NCBI GenBank assembly: GCA_038997305.1
Contig: JAWAZZ010000007.1
Span: forward strand, 1 to 36,539
Source: JAHLMO01 sp038997305
Lineage (GTDB): Archaea; Aenigmatarchaeota; Aenigmatarchaeia; CG10238-14; SpSt-28
DNA length: 36,539 nt
Direction of reading: 5' to 3'
Shown: piece after piece, positions 24,440-33,000 of the stretch
Layout: each line of letters begins with the position of its first letter
Numbering within the stretch: the first letter of the stretch is position 1
Made by a program: the position numbers and the translations under genes
The notes under the pieces: generated by a model
Databases searched by the model: none
What the model was told of the DNA's origin: nothing
Seen by the model: only the letters and a program-made list of their open reading frames with translations

Positions 24440-25113
24440 TAGTTGCTATAGTTCCTGCATACAACGAAGAAAAAACTATAAGTGAAGTTGTAAAAAGATT
24501 AAAAAATCAAAATTTCGAAGTTATTGTTGTAGATGATTGTAGTAAAGATAAAACCTTTCAAAAAGCAAAAGAAGCTGGTGCCATAGTAATAAGACATGAA
24601 AGAAACATGGGTAAGGGTTTCGGATTAAAAAGCGGAATAGAATATGCTTTTAAAATTTTTCCTAATGCAAAATATTTTGTTTTTATAGATGCAGATTTAC
24701 AACATATACCAGAAGAAGCTCCGAGATTGATAAAGAAACTAGAAGAAGGATACGATCTGGCAAAGGGTTATAGAAGTTGGAAAAATGTTCCATTTAGACA
24801 TAAGTTTGGCAATTATCTTTGGAATTTCTTATTTTTTATATTTTTTGGCTTATATGTTAAAGATTTAGGTAATGGATATATGGCAATGAAAGCAGAAATC
24901 GCAAAAAAGATTAAAAATGTTTTAGGTGGTGGATATGTAATAGAGGCAAAAATTCTAAAGGAATGCGTAAAGAATAAATTTAAAGTTGCTTTTGTTCCCG
25001 TAACTGTTTTATATCACAAGAAAAGCAGAATAACGAGAGGAATAAAAATCGTTTTCAAAGTTGCTTTTTGGATAATAAAAGAAGGAATTAAATATAGGAT
25101 TTATGGAAGGTAA
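24436..25113 (+). CDS. Family 2 glycosyltransferase (dolichyl-phosphate sugar synthase-like)
   Basis: A 225-aa GT-A fold enzyme: PAYNEE (7-12), VVDDCSKDKT (31-40), NMGKGFGLKSG (57-67) and the metal-binding DADLQH (85-90). These are hallmarks of the dolichol-phosphate mannose/glucose synthase branch of GT2, which loads a sugar onto a polyprenyl phosphate at the membrane. A hydrophobic stretch at about 120-137 may anchor it. It fits with the cis-prenyltransferase and reductase encoded at 15129-16825. It overlaps the histone upstream and TrpRS downstream (11 nt). Confidence 0.87.
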   Translation: MIVAIVPAYNEEKTISEVVKRLKNQNFEVIVVDDCSKDKTFQKAKEAGAIVIRHERNMGKGFGLKSGIEYAFKIFPNAKYFVFIDADLQHIPEEAPRLIKKLEEGYDLAKGYRSWKNVPFRHKFGNYLWNFLFFIFFGLYVKDLGNGYMAMKAEIAKKIKNVLGGGYVIEAKILKECVKNKFKVAFVPVTVLYHKKSRITRGIKIVFKVAFWIIKEGIKYRIYGR

Positions 25114-26242
25114 GTCAAAAATAACCCCATGGGAAGTTAAAGGAAAGGTAGATTATGAAAGAGTAGTTAATGAGTTTGGATTAAAATTAATAGATGAAAA
25201 TCTAAAAGAATACATTAAAAAATTTACAAAGGATTTGCACGTATTAATAAGAAGAAACTATTTTTTCGCTCATAGAGATTTAGATTTTTTGCTAAAAGAA
25301 TATGAAAATGGAAGGAGCTTCTTTTTATATACTGGAAGAGCACCTAGTGGACCAATGCACATAGGTCATTTAATACCTTTTATAATGACTCAATGGCTTC
25401 AAGAAAAATTTGATGTGAACGTTTATATAGAAATACCAGATGAAGAAAAATTTGTGGCAGGAAAGGCAAAACTAGAAGAGGTGAACTATTGGACAAAAGA
25501 TAATTTATTAGATATCGCAGCTTTGGATTTTGATGAAAATAAAACTTTTATATTTTTGACAAGCGAGTACATTAGAAACTTTTACAGATTAGCTATAAAA
25601 ATTTCTTCAAAGATTAATTTCAGTGTTGCCAAAGCAATCTTCGGATTTACAAATCAATCAAACATAGGAATAATATTCTATCCTGCAATTCAATTAGCTC
25701 CGACGTTTTTCGAAGACTCGTATTGTTTAATCCCTGCTGCAATAGATCAAGATCCATATTGGAGATTGCAAAGAGATATTGCAGAAAAATTGGGATATAA
25801 AAAATCAATTCAAATAACTTCGAAATTCTTAATGCCGTTGAGCGGGCCAGAAGGAAAAATGAGCTCTAGTGATCCGAGATCTGCAATATTTTTAAATGAT
25901 AATGAAGAACAAATAAGAGAAAAAATATTTAAGTATGCGTTTTCTGGTGGACAACCTACAATAGAATTGCATAGAAAACTTGGAGGTAATCCAGATATTG
26001 ATGTATGTTTTCAATGGCTTTACGCATTTTTTGAAGAAGATGACAAAAAAATTGAAGAAATAAGAGAAAATTATAAAAGTGGTAGATTATTAACTGGCGA
26101 ATTAAAAGAATATGCAGTTAAGAAAATTTCCGAATTTATAAAAAACCACCAAAAGAAAAAGAAAAATGCAGAAAACAAGTTAAGAAAATATATGTACGAT
26201 GGAAAACTAGCAATCGAAATGTGGAATAAGATATATGAGTGA
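25103..26242 (+). CDS. trpS: Tryptophanyl-tRNA synthetase
   Basis: A 379-aa class Ic synthetase of archaeal/eukaryotic type that charges tRNA-Trp. TGRAPSGPMHIGHLIPF holds the HIGH motif (86-89), and LSGPEGKMSSSDPRS holds the complete KMSSS (252-256). EIPDEEKF and AAIDQDPYWRLQRDIAEKLG are characteristic of TrpRS rather than TyrRS. Length is normal. It starts 11 nt inside the glycosyltransferase gene and ends 8 nt inside the phosphatase gene, so it is part of a coupled operon. Confidence 0.96.
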   Translation: MEGKSKITPWEVKGKVDYERVVNEFGLKLIDENLKEYIKKFTKDLHVLIRRNYFFAHRDLDFLLKEYENGRSFFLYTGRAPSGPMHIGHLIPFIMTQWLQEKFDVNVYIEIPDEEKFVAGKAKLEEVNYWTKDNLLDIAALDFDENKTFIFLTSEYIRNFYRLAIKISSKINFSVAKAIFGFTNQSNIGIIFYPAIQLAPTFFEDSYCLIPAAIDQDPYWRLQRDIAEKLGYKKSIQITSKFLMPLSGPEGKMSSSDPRSAIFLNDNEEQIREKIFKYAFSGGQPTIELHRKLGGNPDIDVCFQWLYAFFEEDDKKIEEIRENYKSGRLLTGELKEYAVKKISEFIKNHQKKKKNAENKLRKYMYDGKLAIEMWNKIYE

Positions 26243-27044
26243 AATATTACAAATCTTAAAAGATATTGACAGAAATTTTGGAAAAGTTACAGCAAATGAA
26301 TTTTTAGAACTACTAAACTCTATCTCGAAGCAAAATTTAGTTGAAAAAGTTTCTGATAAAGTTTTTGTTATTGGAGATGTTCATGGAGATTATGATACTT
26401 TAATTTCTTTGCTCAAAAAAGTTAACGATGAACAAATAATATTTTTGGGAGATTACGGAGATAGAGGAAATTATCAAGTAGATGTTTATTACACTATATT
26501 AAAGCTAAAAAAAGAATTAGGAAATAGAGTAATTCTTCTTAGAGGAAATCACGAATTTCTAAAAAACTATATGGTTTCTCCGCATGATTTACCAAGACAA
26601 TTACTAAGCAGATTTGGAAATAAAGCGTTAGAGATTTATGATTCAATAAAAAACTTTTGGAACAAATTAAGTTTAGCTGCACATAATAAGAATTTCTTTT
26701 TTGTGCATGGAGGAATTCCAATAGAAAGGATAAAAATCGAAGATATAGAAAACTCTTCAGAATATATTCATGTTCAACTTTTATGGAACGATCCTTTAGA
26801 AGAGAAAGGCTATCAACCATCTTATAGAGGTATAGGATATTTGTTTGGATACGATATTACTGAAAGGTTTCTAGAAGATAATAAAAAGATGGCAATAATA
26901 AGATCGCACGAACCCTGTAATGGAATAAAATATAATCACAATAAAAAAGTCATAACAGTTTTTTCTATGAAAGGATATTATGGCAATCAAATAGCAGCTG
27001 CGCTAAGAATTAACAGAGAAGAAATAAAAATAGAAAAAATATAA
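26235..27044 (+). CDS. PPP-family Ser/Thr protein phosphatase
   Basis: A 269-aa metallophosphatase of the PP1/PP2A-like PPP family. The three signature motifs are GDVHG (47-51), GDYGDRG (72-78, Val/Phe of the usual GDxVDRG replaced by Gly) and GNHE (104-107), which hold the two metal ions. Downstream HGG (about 158-160) and RSHEP (about 223) contribute the remaining metal and phosphate ligands. Archaeal PPPs dephosphorylate Ser/Thr proteins; no target can be inferred. It has a 45-residue N-terminal helical extension. It sits between trpS and dphB with a 1-nt gap to the latter. Confidence 0.92.
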   Translation: MSEILQILKDIDRNFGKVTANEFLELLNSISKQNLVEKVSDKVFVIGDVHGDYDTLISLLKKVNDEQIIFLGDYGDRGNYQVDVYYTILKLKKELGNRVILLRGNHEFLKNYMVSPHDLPRQLLSRFGNKALEIYDSIKNFWNKLSLAAHNKNFFFVHGGIPIERIKIEDIENSSEYIHVQLLWNDPLEEKGYQPSYRGIGYLFGYDITERFLEDNKKMAIIRSHEPCNGIKYNHNKKVITVFSMKGYYGNQIAAALRINREEIKIEKI

Positions 27045-27045
27045 T

Positions 27046-27807
27046 ATGTTATTTTTTGTTGGTTTAGGTTTAGCAAACATAAAGGATATAAGCATTAAAG
27101 GTTTGGAATTAATCAAAAAAAGCGATATAATTCTTTTAGAAAGTTATACTAACATTTTTGAAAATAGTATAGAAGAAATCGAAAATTTTATTGGAAAAAA
27201 AGTAGAAATAGTAAAAAGAAAAGATATAGAAGAAAATTATGAAAAAATCTTAGAAGAGGCAAAAAATAAAAATGTTTGTATTTTAACTTTTGGTGAACCA
27301 TTTTTTGCAACAACACACATATTTTTAAAAAATGAAGCGTTAAAGAGAAATATTAAAGTTGAAATTGCCCATTCTTCTAGTTTAATTTCCTCTATATTTT
27401 CTATTGGAATTAGTAGTTATAAAATAGGTAAAATAATTACTATACCTTTAAGATCGAAAATTACAAAACTTCCTAAAAGTATTTATGATGCAATAAAATT
27501 CAATAAAGAGCAGAATTTGCATACAATATGTTTATTAGATATAGACATAGAAAACAATGAATCTTTAACTCCAAAAGATGCGATAGAACTTTTGCTAGAA
27601 ATGGAAAACGAATTCAAAGAAAATGTAATTAGTGAAAACGATCTTATAGCTATTGTTAGTAGGTTAGGCTTTAAAGATGAAAAAATTTTTTTCGGAAAAA
27701 TTAGAGAACTAAAAAACATAGATGCAAAAATTCCCTGCACATTAATCATTCTCTCAAAACTTTCTTCTATAGAAGAAGAAAGCCTAAGGCTTTTGAACTC
27801 TTTATGA
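27046..27807 (+). CDS. dphB: Diphthine synthase
   Basis: A 253-aa SAM-dependent methyltransferase of the tetrapyrrole-methylase fold that methylates the modified histidine of aEF2 in diphthamide synthesis. It opens with MLFFVGLGLANIKDISIKGL and has LLESYTN (31-37), FGEPFFATTH (about 87-96) and HSSSLISSIFSIGISSYKIG, all typical of DphB. Length is normal. The radical enzyme Dph2 is not in the window. The start is one base after the phosphatase stop, and the end overlaps the convergent membrane-protein gene by 6 nt. Confidence 0.95.
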   Translation: MLFFVGLGLANIKDISIKGLELIKKSDIILLESYTNIFENSIEEIENFIGKKVEIVKRKDIEENYEKILEEAKNKNVCILTFGEPFFATTHIFLKNEALKRNIKVEIAHSSSLISSIFSIGISSYKIGKIITIPLRSKITKLPKSIYDAIKFNKEQNLHTICLLDIDIENNESLTPKDAIELLLEMENEFKENVISENDLIAIVSRLGFKDEKIFFGKIRELKNIDAKIPCTLIILSKLSSIEEESLRLLNSL

Positions 27808-28359
27808 TTGTTTTGTTTGTTGCTGTTGTGGAGGTTTCATAGTTAAGTATATTAATAGTGAGAACACAAAAATAAATGAAAGTAAAGCTACTGTTGCATA
27901 GAATTCTTCGTTAGCTTGAAAACCAATCGAAGTATTAAAGAAGTTAAAAATCAATAAACCTACTATTATAAAAATTGAAAGTGTTAAGAAGAATAGGGCA
28001 AGAATTACTTTCCTGTTAACATCCTTTATTATTTGAAGTTCTCTCAGTGTGGGAAAAAATATATAAGGCAAAAACCAAAGGATTATGATTGCAAATATTA
28101 CGAACATAGTATAAATTAAAAATCCCGAAAGATATGCTGTTATATCTATTCCAGCTATTATAGGTGCCGCAGATACTAAAAATGCTGAAGATATCGCAAC
28201 TGTTGCATTAACGGCAACATTTTTTTCTGGTTCACCAAATATTTTGCTCTTTCTTAATAGCCCATAGAATATTGCAGATGTTAAAATAAAAGGTATTAAA
28301 AATCTAAAAAATCCAATTTGATGCAAAGTAAGTATTAGATTCGAAAATATGTCGCTCAT
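27802..28359 (-). CDS. Membrane protein 1 of the envelope locus, KIF-motif family
   Basis: A 185-aa membrane protein with about five hydrophobic segments (near 16-35, 50-68, 73-95, 117-140 and 155-172) and a Gln-rich cytosolic tail (PPQQQQTKQS). The segment LLRKSKIFGEPEKNVAVNAT (34-53), located between the first two helices, is shared in pattern with the proteins at 28356-28922 (KSKIVESK...ASLIAF) and 33869-34852 (LKIFEDLTERLSGVLAF). I know similar K-I-F...NA-x-IA proteins as frequent but uncharacterised in DPANN genomes. It is the last gene of a four-gene operon (4-nt overlap upstream). Function unknown; part of a secretion or pilus assembly is inferred from context. Confidence 0.8.
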   Translation of the reverse strand: MSDIFSNLILTLHQIGFFRFLIPFILTSAIFYGLLRKSKIFGEPEKNVAVNATVAISSAFLVSAAPIIAGIDITAYLSGFLIYTMFVIFAIIILWFLPYIFFPTLRELQIIKDVNRKVILALFFLTLSIFIIVGLLIFNFFNTSIGFQANEEFYATVALLSFIFVFSLLIYLTMKPPQQQQTKQS

Positions 28360-28922
28360 AATCCTCTAGAAGATATTCTTGATATCGCAACCAAAATAAC
28401 TGCAAAAATTATTAATAAAATTAACGAACCAAAAGTAAATGCTATATCAGAAGGTACAGGAGAGGATGGTTGAACTTCACCTATTGTAGCTCCGTATTTT
28501 GGCCCTCCTATAGATGATATCCAAGCAGAAATTAATCCACTAGTAACAAAAGCTACTAGAGCAATTATTATCATTATTCCTATCATACTTCTACTTTTGA
28601 ATCTAGCCAAAATATCTGAAAAGTTTGGATAAAAAATAGAAGCTATTATCAATCCAACTAAAAATATCAGAGAAAGTATGAATAAATGTGAAAAAAATAC
28701 AGAAAGGTATAAAGCTAGGTTTATCCCAGAAGCTAATGGGAAAACTAGTACTAAAAGCGAAGAAAAGAAAGCAATTAAAGAAGCTAAAACCTTAGATTCT
28801 ACAATTTTTGATTTGTTTAAAAAAACATACATAATTGCGAAAAACAGTATAGTAGGAACTACATAGGTTATTATTCCTGTATCTATTAAGATGTTTCTTA
28901 TTGCTTCTTCTATTATGTTCAT
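28356..28922 (-). CDS. Membrane protein 2 of the envelope locus, KIF-motif family
   Basis: A 188-aa protein with about five hydrophobic segments (near 18-36, 46-64, 66-98, 112-134 and 160-183). The loop after the first helix reads LNKSKIVESKVLASLIAFF (35-53), resembling the first KIF-motif protein; overall layout is similar, so the two are probably paralogues. A loop at about 138-158 (GGPKYGATIGEVQPSSPVPS) is likely outside. It overlaps the neighbouring genes by 4 nt and 1 nt, so stoichiometric expression with the coiled-coil protein and membrane protein 1 is likely. Function not recognised. Confidence 0.8.
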   Translation of the reverse strand: MNIIEEAIRNILIDTGIITYVVPTILFFAIMYVFLNKSKIVESKVLASLIAFFSSLLVLVFPLASGINLALYLSVFFSHLFILSLIFLVGLIIASIFYPNFSDILARFKSRSMIGIMIIIALVAFVTSGLISAWISSIGGPKYGATIGEVQPSSPVPSDIAFTFGSLILLIIFAVILVAISRISSRGL

Positions 28923-29626
28923 TATACCTTAAGCTTTTGAACTATTTCTCCCAAAAGTCTTACACTCTCTACCAAAGATGGTAAAAGTTCTTTTAGAGTT
29001 TTGTTTAACGTATCAACCTTGATAGCTAAGTCATTAATATTATCCCTGTTTAATCTAATTTCATTAAGAATTTTTGAAAAATCTTCTTTATTCTCCTTGG
29101 TAACTTTTTCTACTTCCTCTTTTATTGCTAAAATTTTTTCTTCCATTTCTTTAAATTTCAAATTAACTTCTATCAATCTTTTATTCAGTTCGTTTATTCT
29201 TTCCCTTATTAAATAGTTTATGTATTCTTCTAAAGAAACATAATCTATATTTTCTAATAATTCGCTTTGAGTAGTTTCTTTAGGAACATTTTGAACTGGC
29301 TGAGGTTGAATTTGTTGAATTTGAGGTTGTGGTTGTGATTGAAAAGCTTGAGAATATGATTGCAGAGTATTAGCTTGAAAAGAAGGTTGTGCTAAAGTTT
29401 GAGTTTGTTGAGTTTGAGGAGTTTCAATAGTTTGTTTAACAGATTTTATTTCCGTAACAGCTTGAGTAAGTGCCTTGTCTATCTCTTCTGGAGAATATCC
29501 CTCTTTTCTCAATTGATCTATTATTTCTATTTCGCTAAAACCCCTATTTAACATGTTTTTAACTTTTTCTACCGGTATTTCTCCTTTGCCAACTTTAGTT
29601 TCTTTTTTACTACCAAATAAAACCAT
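28922..29626 (-). CDS. Adaptor-like protein: helical module, Gln-rich linker, coiled coil
   Basis: A 234-aa cytosolic protein in three parts. Residues 18-57 form a small helical module (VEKVKNMLNRGFSEIEIIDQ and GYSPEEIDKALTQA) resembling UBA-like or DPANN repeat modules. Residues about 65-120 are a low-complexity Gln/Pro/Thr linker with QTQQTQT and QPQPQIQQIQPQP. Residues about 130-234 are a long charged coiled coil ending LVESVRLLGEIVQKLKV. The design, a tethered helix bundle on a flexible linker, suggests a scaffold that ties cytosolic partners to the membrane apparatus. The role may be comparable to archaellum ArlC/D/E, but no clear homology is visible. It lies 2 nt after the other coiled-coil gene. 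Confidence 0.8.
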   Translation of the reverse strand: MVLFGSKKETKVGKGEIPVEKVKNMLNRGFSEIEIIDQLRKEGYSPEEIDKALTQAVTEIKSVKQTIETPQTQQTQTLAQPSFQANTLQSYSQAFQSQPQPQIQQIQPQPVQNVPKETTQSELLENIDYVSLEEYINYLIRERINELNKRLIEVNLKFKEMEEKILAIKEEVEKVTKENKEDFSKILNEIRLNRDNINDLAIKVDTLNKTLKELLPSLVESVRLLGEIVQKLKV

Positions 29627-29628
29627 AA

Positions 29629-30021
29629 TTATTTTCTTTCTTTATTAATATTTATTAGTTCTTCTACAATTCTTTTAACTTCTTCCTTCGTGACAAAAAC
29701 AGATTTTAAAGGGTTAAATAAATCGAATAATTCTTTTATTTCCTTTACATCTGTCAAATCTGCCTTTCTTTTTAATTCGGCTTTAATTTTATCTAACTCT
29801 AACTCTATAGTATTTAACCTATTTTTTAATTCGTCTAGTTCTTTACTTTGCTCCTCTTGGAATTTTGTAATTTTTTTATCTATATTGTTTAATAACTCTC
29901 TTAAAGATTTTATTTCTAGTTCAGCCTTTACAACTCTTTGTTCAATAAACTTTAAGTATAAGTTTAGGTCATTTATCAGATTAATTAACTTAGAAGTATC
30001 TGTTAAACTTTTTTCTGCCAT
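29629..30021 (-). CDS. Coiled-coil protein with C-terminal conserved-looking helix
   Basis: A 130-aa protein that is almost entirely alpha-helical coiled coil (about 8-95; LRELLNNIDKKITKFQEEQS and LKNRLNTIELELDKIKAEL), ending with a distinct segment DVKEIKELFDLFNPLKSVFVTKEEVKRIVEEL (about 92-123). The NPLK turn after a coiled coil is reminiscent of short ArlC/D/E proteins, only weakly. It is the first gene of the minus-strand envelope operon and is divergent from the ATPase by 28 nt, so the two transcripts are likely co-regulated. That gap holds a small palindrome (ATGATTATCAT, 30024-30034). Confidence 0.78.
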   Translation of the reverse strand: MAEKSLTDTSKLINLINDLNLYLKFIEQRVVKAELEIKSLRELLNNIDKKITKFQEEQSKELDELKNRLNTIELELDKIKAELKRKADLTDVKEIKELFDLFNPLKSVFVTKEEVKRIVEELININKERK

Positions 30022-30049
30022 AAATGATTATCATAAAGAATTAATATTT

Positions 30050-33000
30050 ATGGAAGTTAGTGTAAGAGAAAATAAATTATACATTAATGTAAAAGAAGGT
30101 TGGAATGATTTAATTTCTATCGAAGATAGTAGAGAAATGATGAAACTCGTTATTGAAAATTTAATAGCTAACAAAGATGTTACTGAAATTCTTATTGTTG
30201 GAAATAGAGAGTTAGAATATGATTTCGAACAAACGAAATTGTTGAGAGAAATTGCAAATTGCTATGAAAACATAATTTTAAAAAAGCTATTAACTCCGAC
30301 TTTAGAAGAACTTAGGTTTCAGGAAAAATTATCGAAATACTTTTCTCAGCTAAATGAATTAGTAGAAAACGTAAAAGCAGATGTTATAGAATCCTATAAG
30401 AAACTTCTTTCGTTAAAAGATAGATTAAGCTTTTTATCTCAGAAAGACAAAGTTTTAGAACTAATAGTTAGAAATCATATTTTACCTATAATTGAAGAGA
30501 TTAAAAACCTAAAAATAATAAAGATTTTAGAAGAGAAAGAAATTCAAGAAAATTATGTTTATAAAGTTGGAGATAGAAGAATTTATAGAGAGGTCTTTTC
30601 TCCAATAATTAGGCCTATTTTCATGGAAACAAAGTTCTATTTAAATTTACCAAAAGGTTCTATAAAAGTTGAAGAATATGAAGTTAAGGGAAATGTAAAA
30701 GTTGAAATTTATAAAGTTCCAAATAAAGTTAGGTATGTTTATGTTTTGCATGCACCAGAATTTCTTTTAACTAGTGATGAAATTACTATTTTAGAAAAAG
30801 TTAGAGAGTATTTAGCAGAGCATAGACCTAGTGAAACAGAATTAAAAGACTATTTTAAATCTAGAGAGGCATTTTTTAATTTAGAATTAGACTTGATAAG
30901 AAGGGTTTGCAACGAATTAAATATTCCTTTACCAGAAAAAAGGATGAAAGAATTGGCAGATATTTTGGTTAGATATACTATTGGTTTTGGAATATTAGAA
31001 AGAATTTTAGCAGATGAAAACGTTACAGATATTTATGTAAATGCGCCTATCGGTTCTATGCCAATATTTGTGCAGCATGCAAACTATGAAGAATGCGAAT
31101 CTAATATTATTATTTCTCCAGTAGAAGCAGAGAATTGGGCAACAAAATTTAGGCTATATTCTGGTAGACCTTTAGATGAAGCAAACCCAGTATTAGATAC
31201 AGAACTAATAGCTCCTGAAGGAAAAGCTAGAGTTGCTGCTATAACTAGAAGCCTAAACCCAGAAGGTCTATCCTTTACTTTGAGAAGACATAGAGACAAA
31301 CCATGGACTTTGCCATTATTAATAAAGAAAAAAATGATCAATCCTTTGTTTGCAGGATTAATGAATTTTATTGTTGCTGGTGGTAGAAGTTTTTTGGTTG
31401 CAGGCGGCAGAGGTTCTGGAAAAACAAGCTTATTAGGAGCAATAATGTTAGAAATTCCAAGAAAATATAGAATTATTGTTATTGAAGATAGTGTTACTAA
31501 AAATTGTGAAATATTTATAAGAAGAAATGGAAAGATTGAAAAGCATAAAATAGGAAATCTGATAGATAGCTTGATGGAAAAGTATGGATTTGAAATTAAA
31601 GATAGCGGACATGAAGTTTTAAACAAAAATTTTGAAAACATTGAAGTTTTAAGTCTAAACGAAGAAGGAAAAATTGAATTTAAAAGAGTTAAAAGTTTTA
31701 TCAGACACAAAGTTAAAAAAGAAATTTATAAAATAATAACATCTAGCGGAAATGAAATAGAGGTTACAGGGGATCATTCCTTATTTTCTTTAGATGAGAA
31801 TGGGAAAATAAAAGAAATTGAAGCTAGAAATTTAAAAGTTGGTGATTATATTGTTGTAGCAAGAAAAATCCCTTGGAAAGAAGAAGATTTAAAATATATA
31901 GATTTGTTTGAAAACGAAAAAATATTAAAAATTAAAAATATTTTCGTTAGAGGAAAAATAAAAAGAATAATTGAAGAAAATAAAGATATAATTAAGAAAG
32001 TTGCAAAAGATTTAGGATATCATATTCCAAAAGATAAAAAATATCCCAGCTATTCTAGTTGGAAAAGAAATGAAATGTTGCCAATAGAAATTGCTTATAG
32101 AATAAAAGATAAACTAAATAATGTTAATCTCTTTTTAACTACAAGATCTTATTCTCCAAGAATTGAAAGATTTCTAAAATTAGATGATAAAATATTAACT
32201 TTTTTTGGCTTGTGGATAGCTGATGGCTGCTATGATAAAAATAGTGTAATTATATCTGTTGTAGACGAAGAAAGTAGAAAGTTAGTGAATGATATTGCAA
32301 AAAGATTTAAAATAAACGTAAGAATACATTCAGATGGAATTTCTTTATGCTTACATTCTAGAGTTTTAAAGGAGATAATGAAAAATGTGCTAGAATTTAG
32401 GGGAGATGCTTATACGAAAAAGTTTCCATCTTGGGTATACACTTTATCGAAAAGACAAATTGCAAAAATTCTTAAAGGAATATTTAGCGGAGACGGATAT
32501 GTTGGAAAATATGAAGTTGGAATTGCTTTAACCTCTAAGGAATTAATAAAAGATATAAAATCCTTGCTATTAATTTTTGGAATAGTTTCTAGAGTAAAGG
32601 GAAAAAATAAGAAAGATAAAACTTATAGATTATTAATTACTGGAAATAAAAATCTTAAACTATTCTATAAGCACATTGGATTTTTGCAAAAAGACAAAAT
32701 GAAAAAATTAAGAGAAATAATTAAAAAAGTTCCTTCGCATGATATTAGCGATATAATTCCATTAAGTTTAAAAACAAAGGAAAAACTCTCAAAAATAATA
32801 GAAGGTTTTAATAAGTTCGATTATATAAACAAAGGCTATAACATAGGAAGAGAAAAACTAAAGAAATATTTAGAAAAAGTTTTGCTAAATGATGAGCTTA
32901 TTGAAAACTTAAGAAAATTAATTAATTCCGATATATTTTTTGATAAAATAGAAAAAATTAAGAAAAAAGTTATTGAAGATTATGTATATGACTTATCGGT

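Noticed and set aside
29690..30049. N-terminal extension of the ATPase by 120 codons
   Set aside because: The extension is antisense to the coiled-coil gene at 29629-30021 and is Ser/Phe/Asn-rich as expected for a shadow frame. The ATG at 30050 sits after a promoter-like gap.
31084..31710. A 208-codon minus-strand frame across the ATPase and intein N-terminus
   Set aside because: Antisense to well-conserved ATPase motifs; composition is that of a complementary-strand frame.
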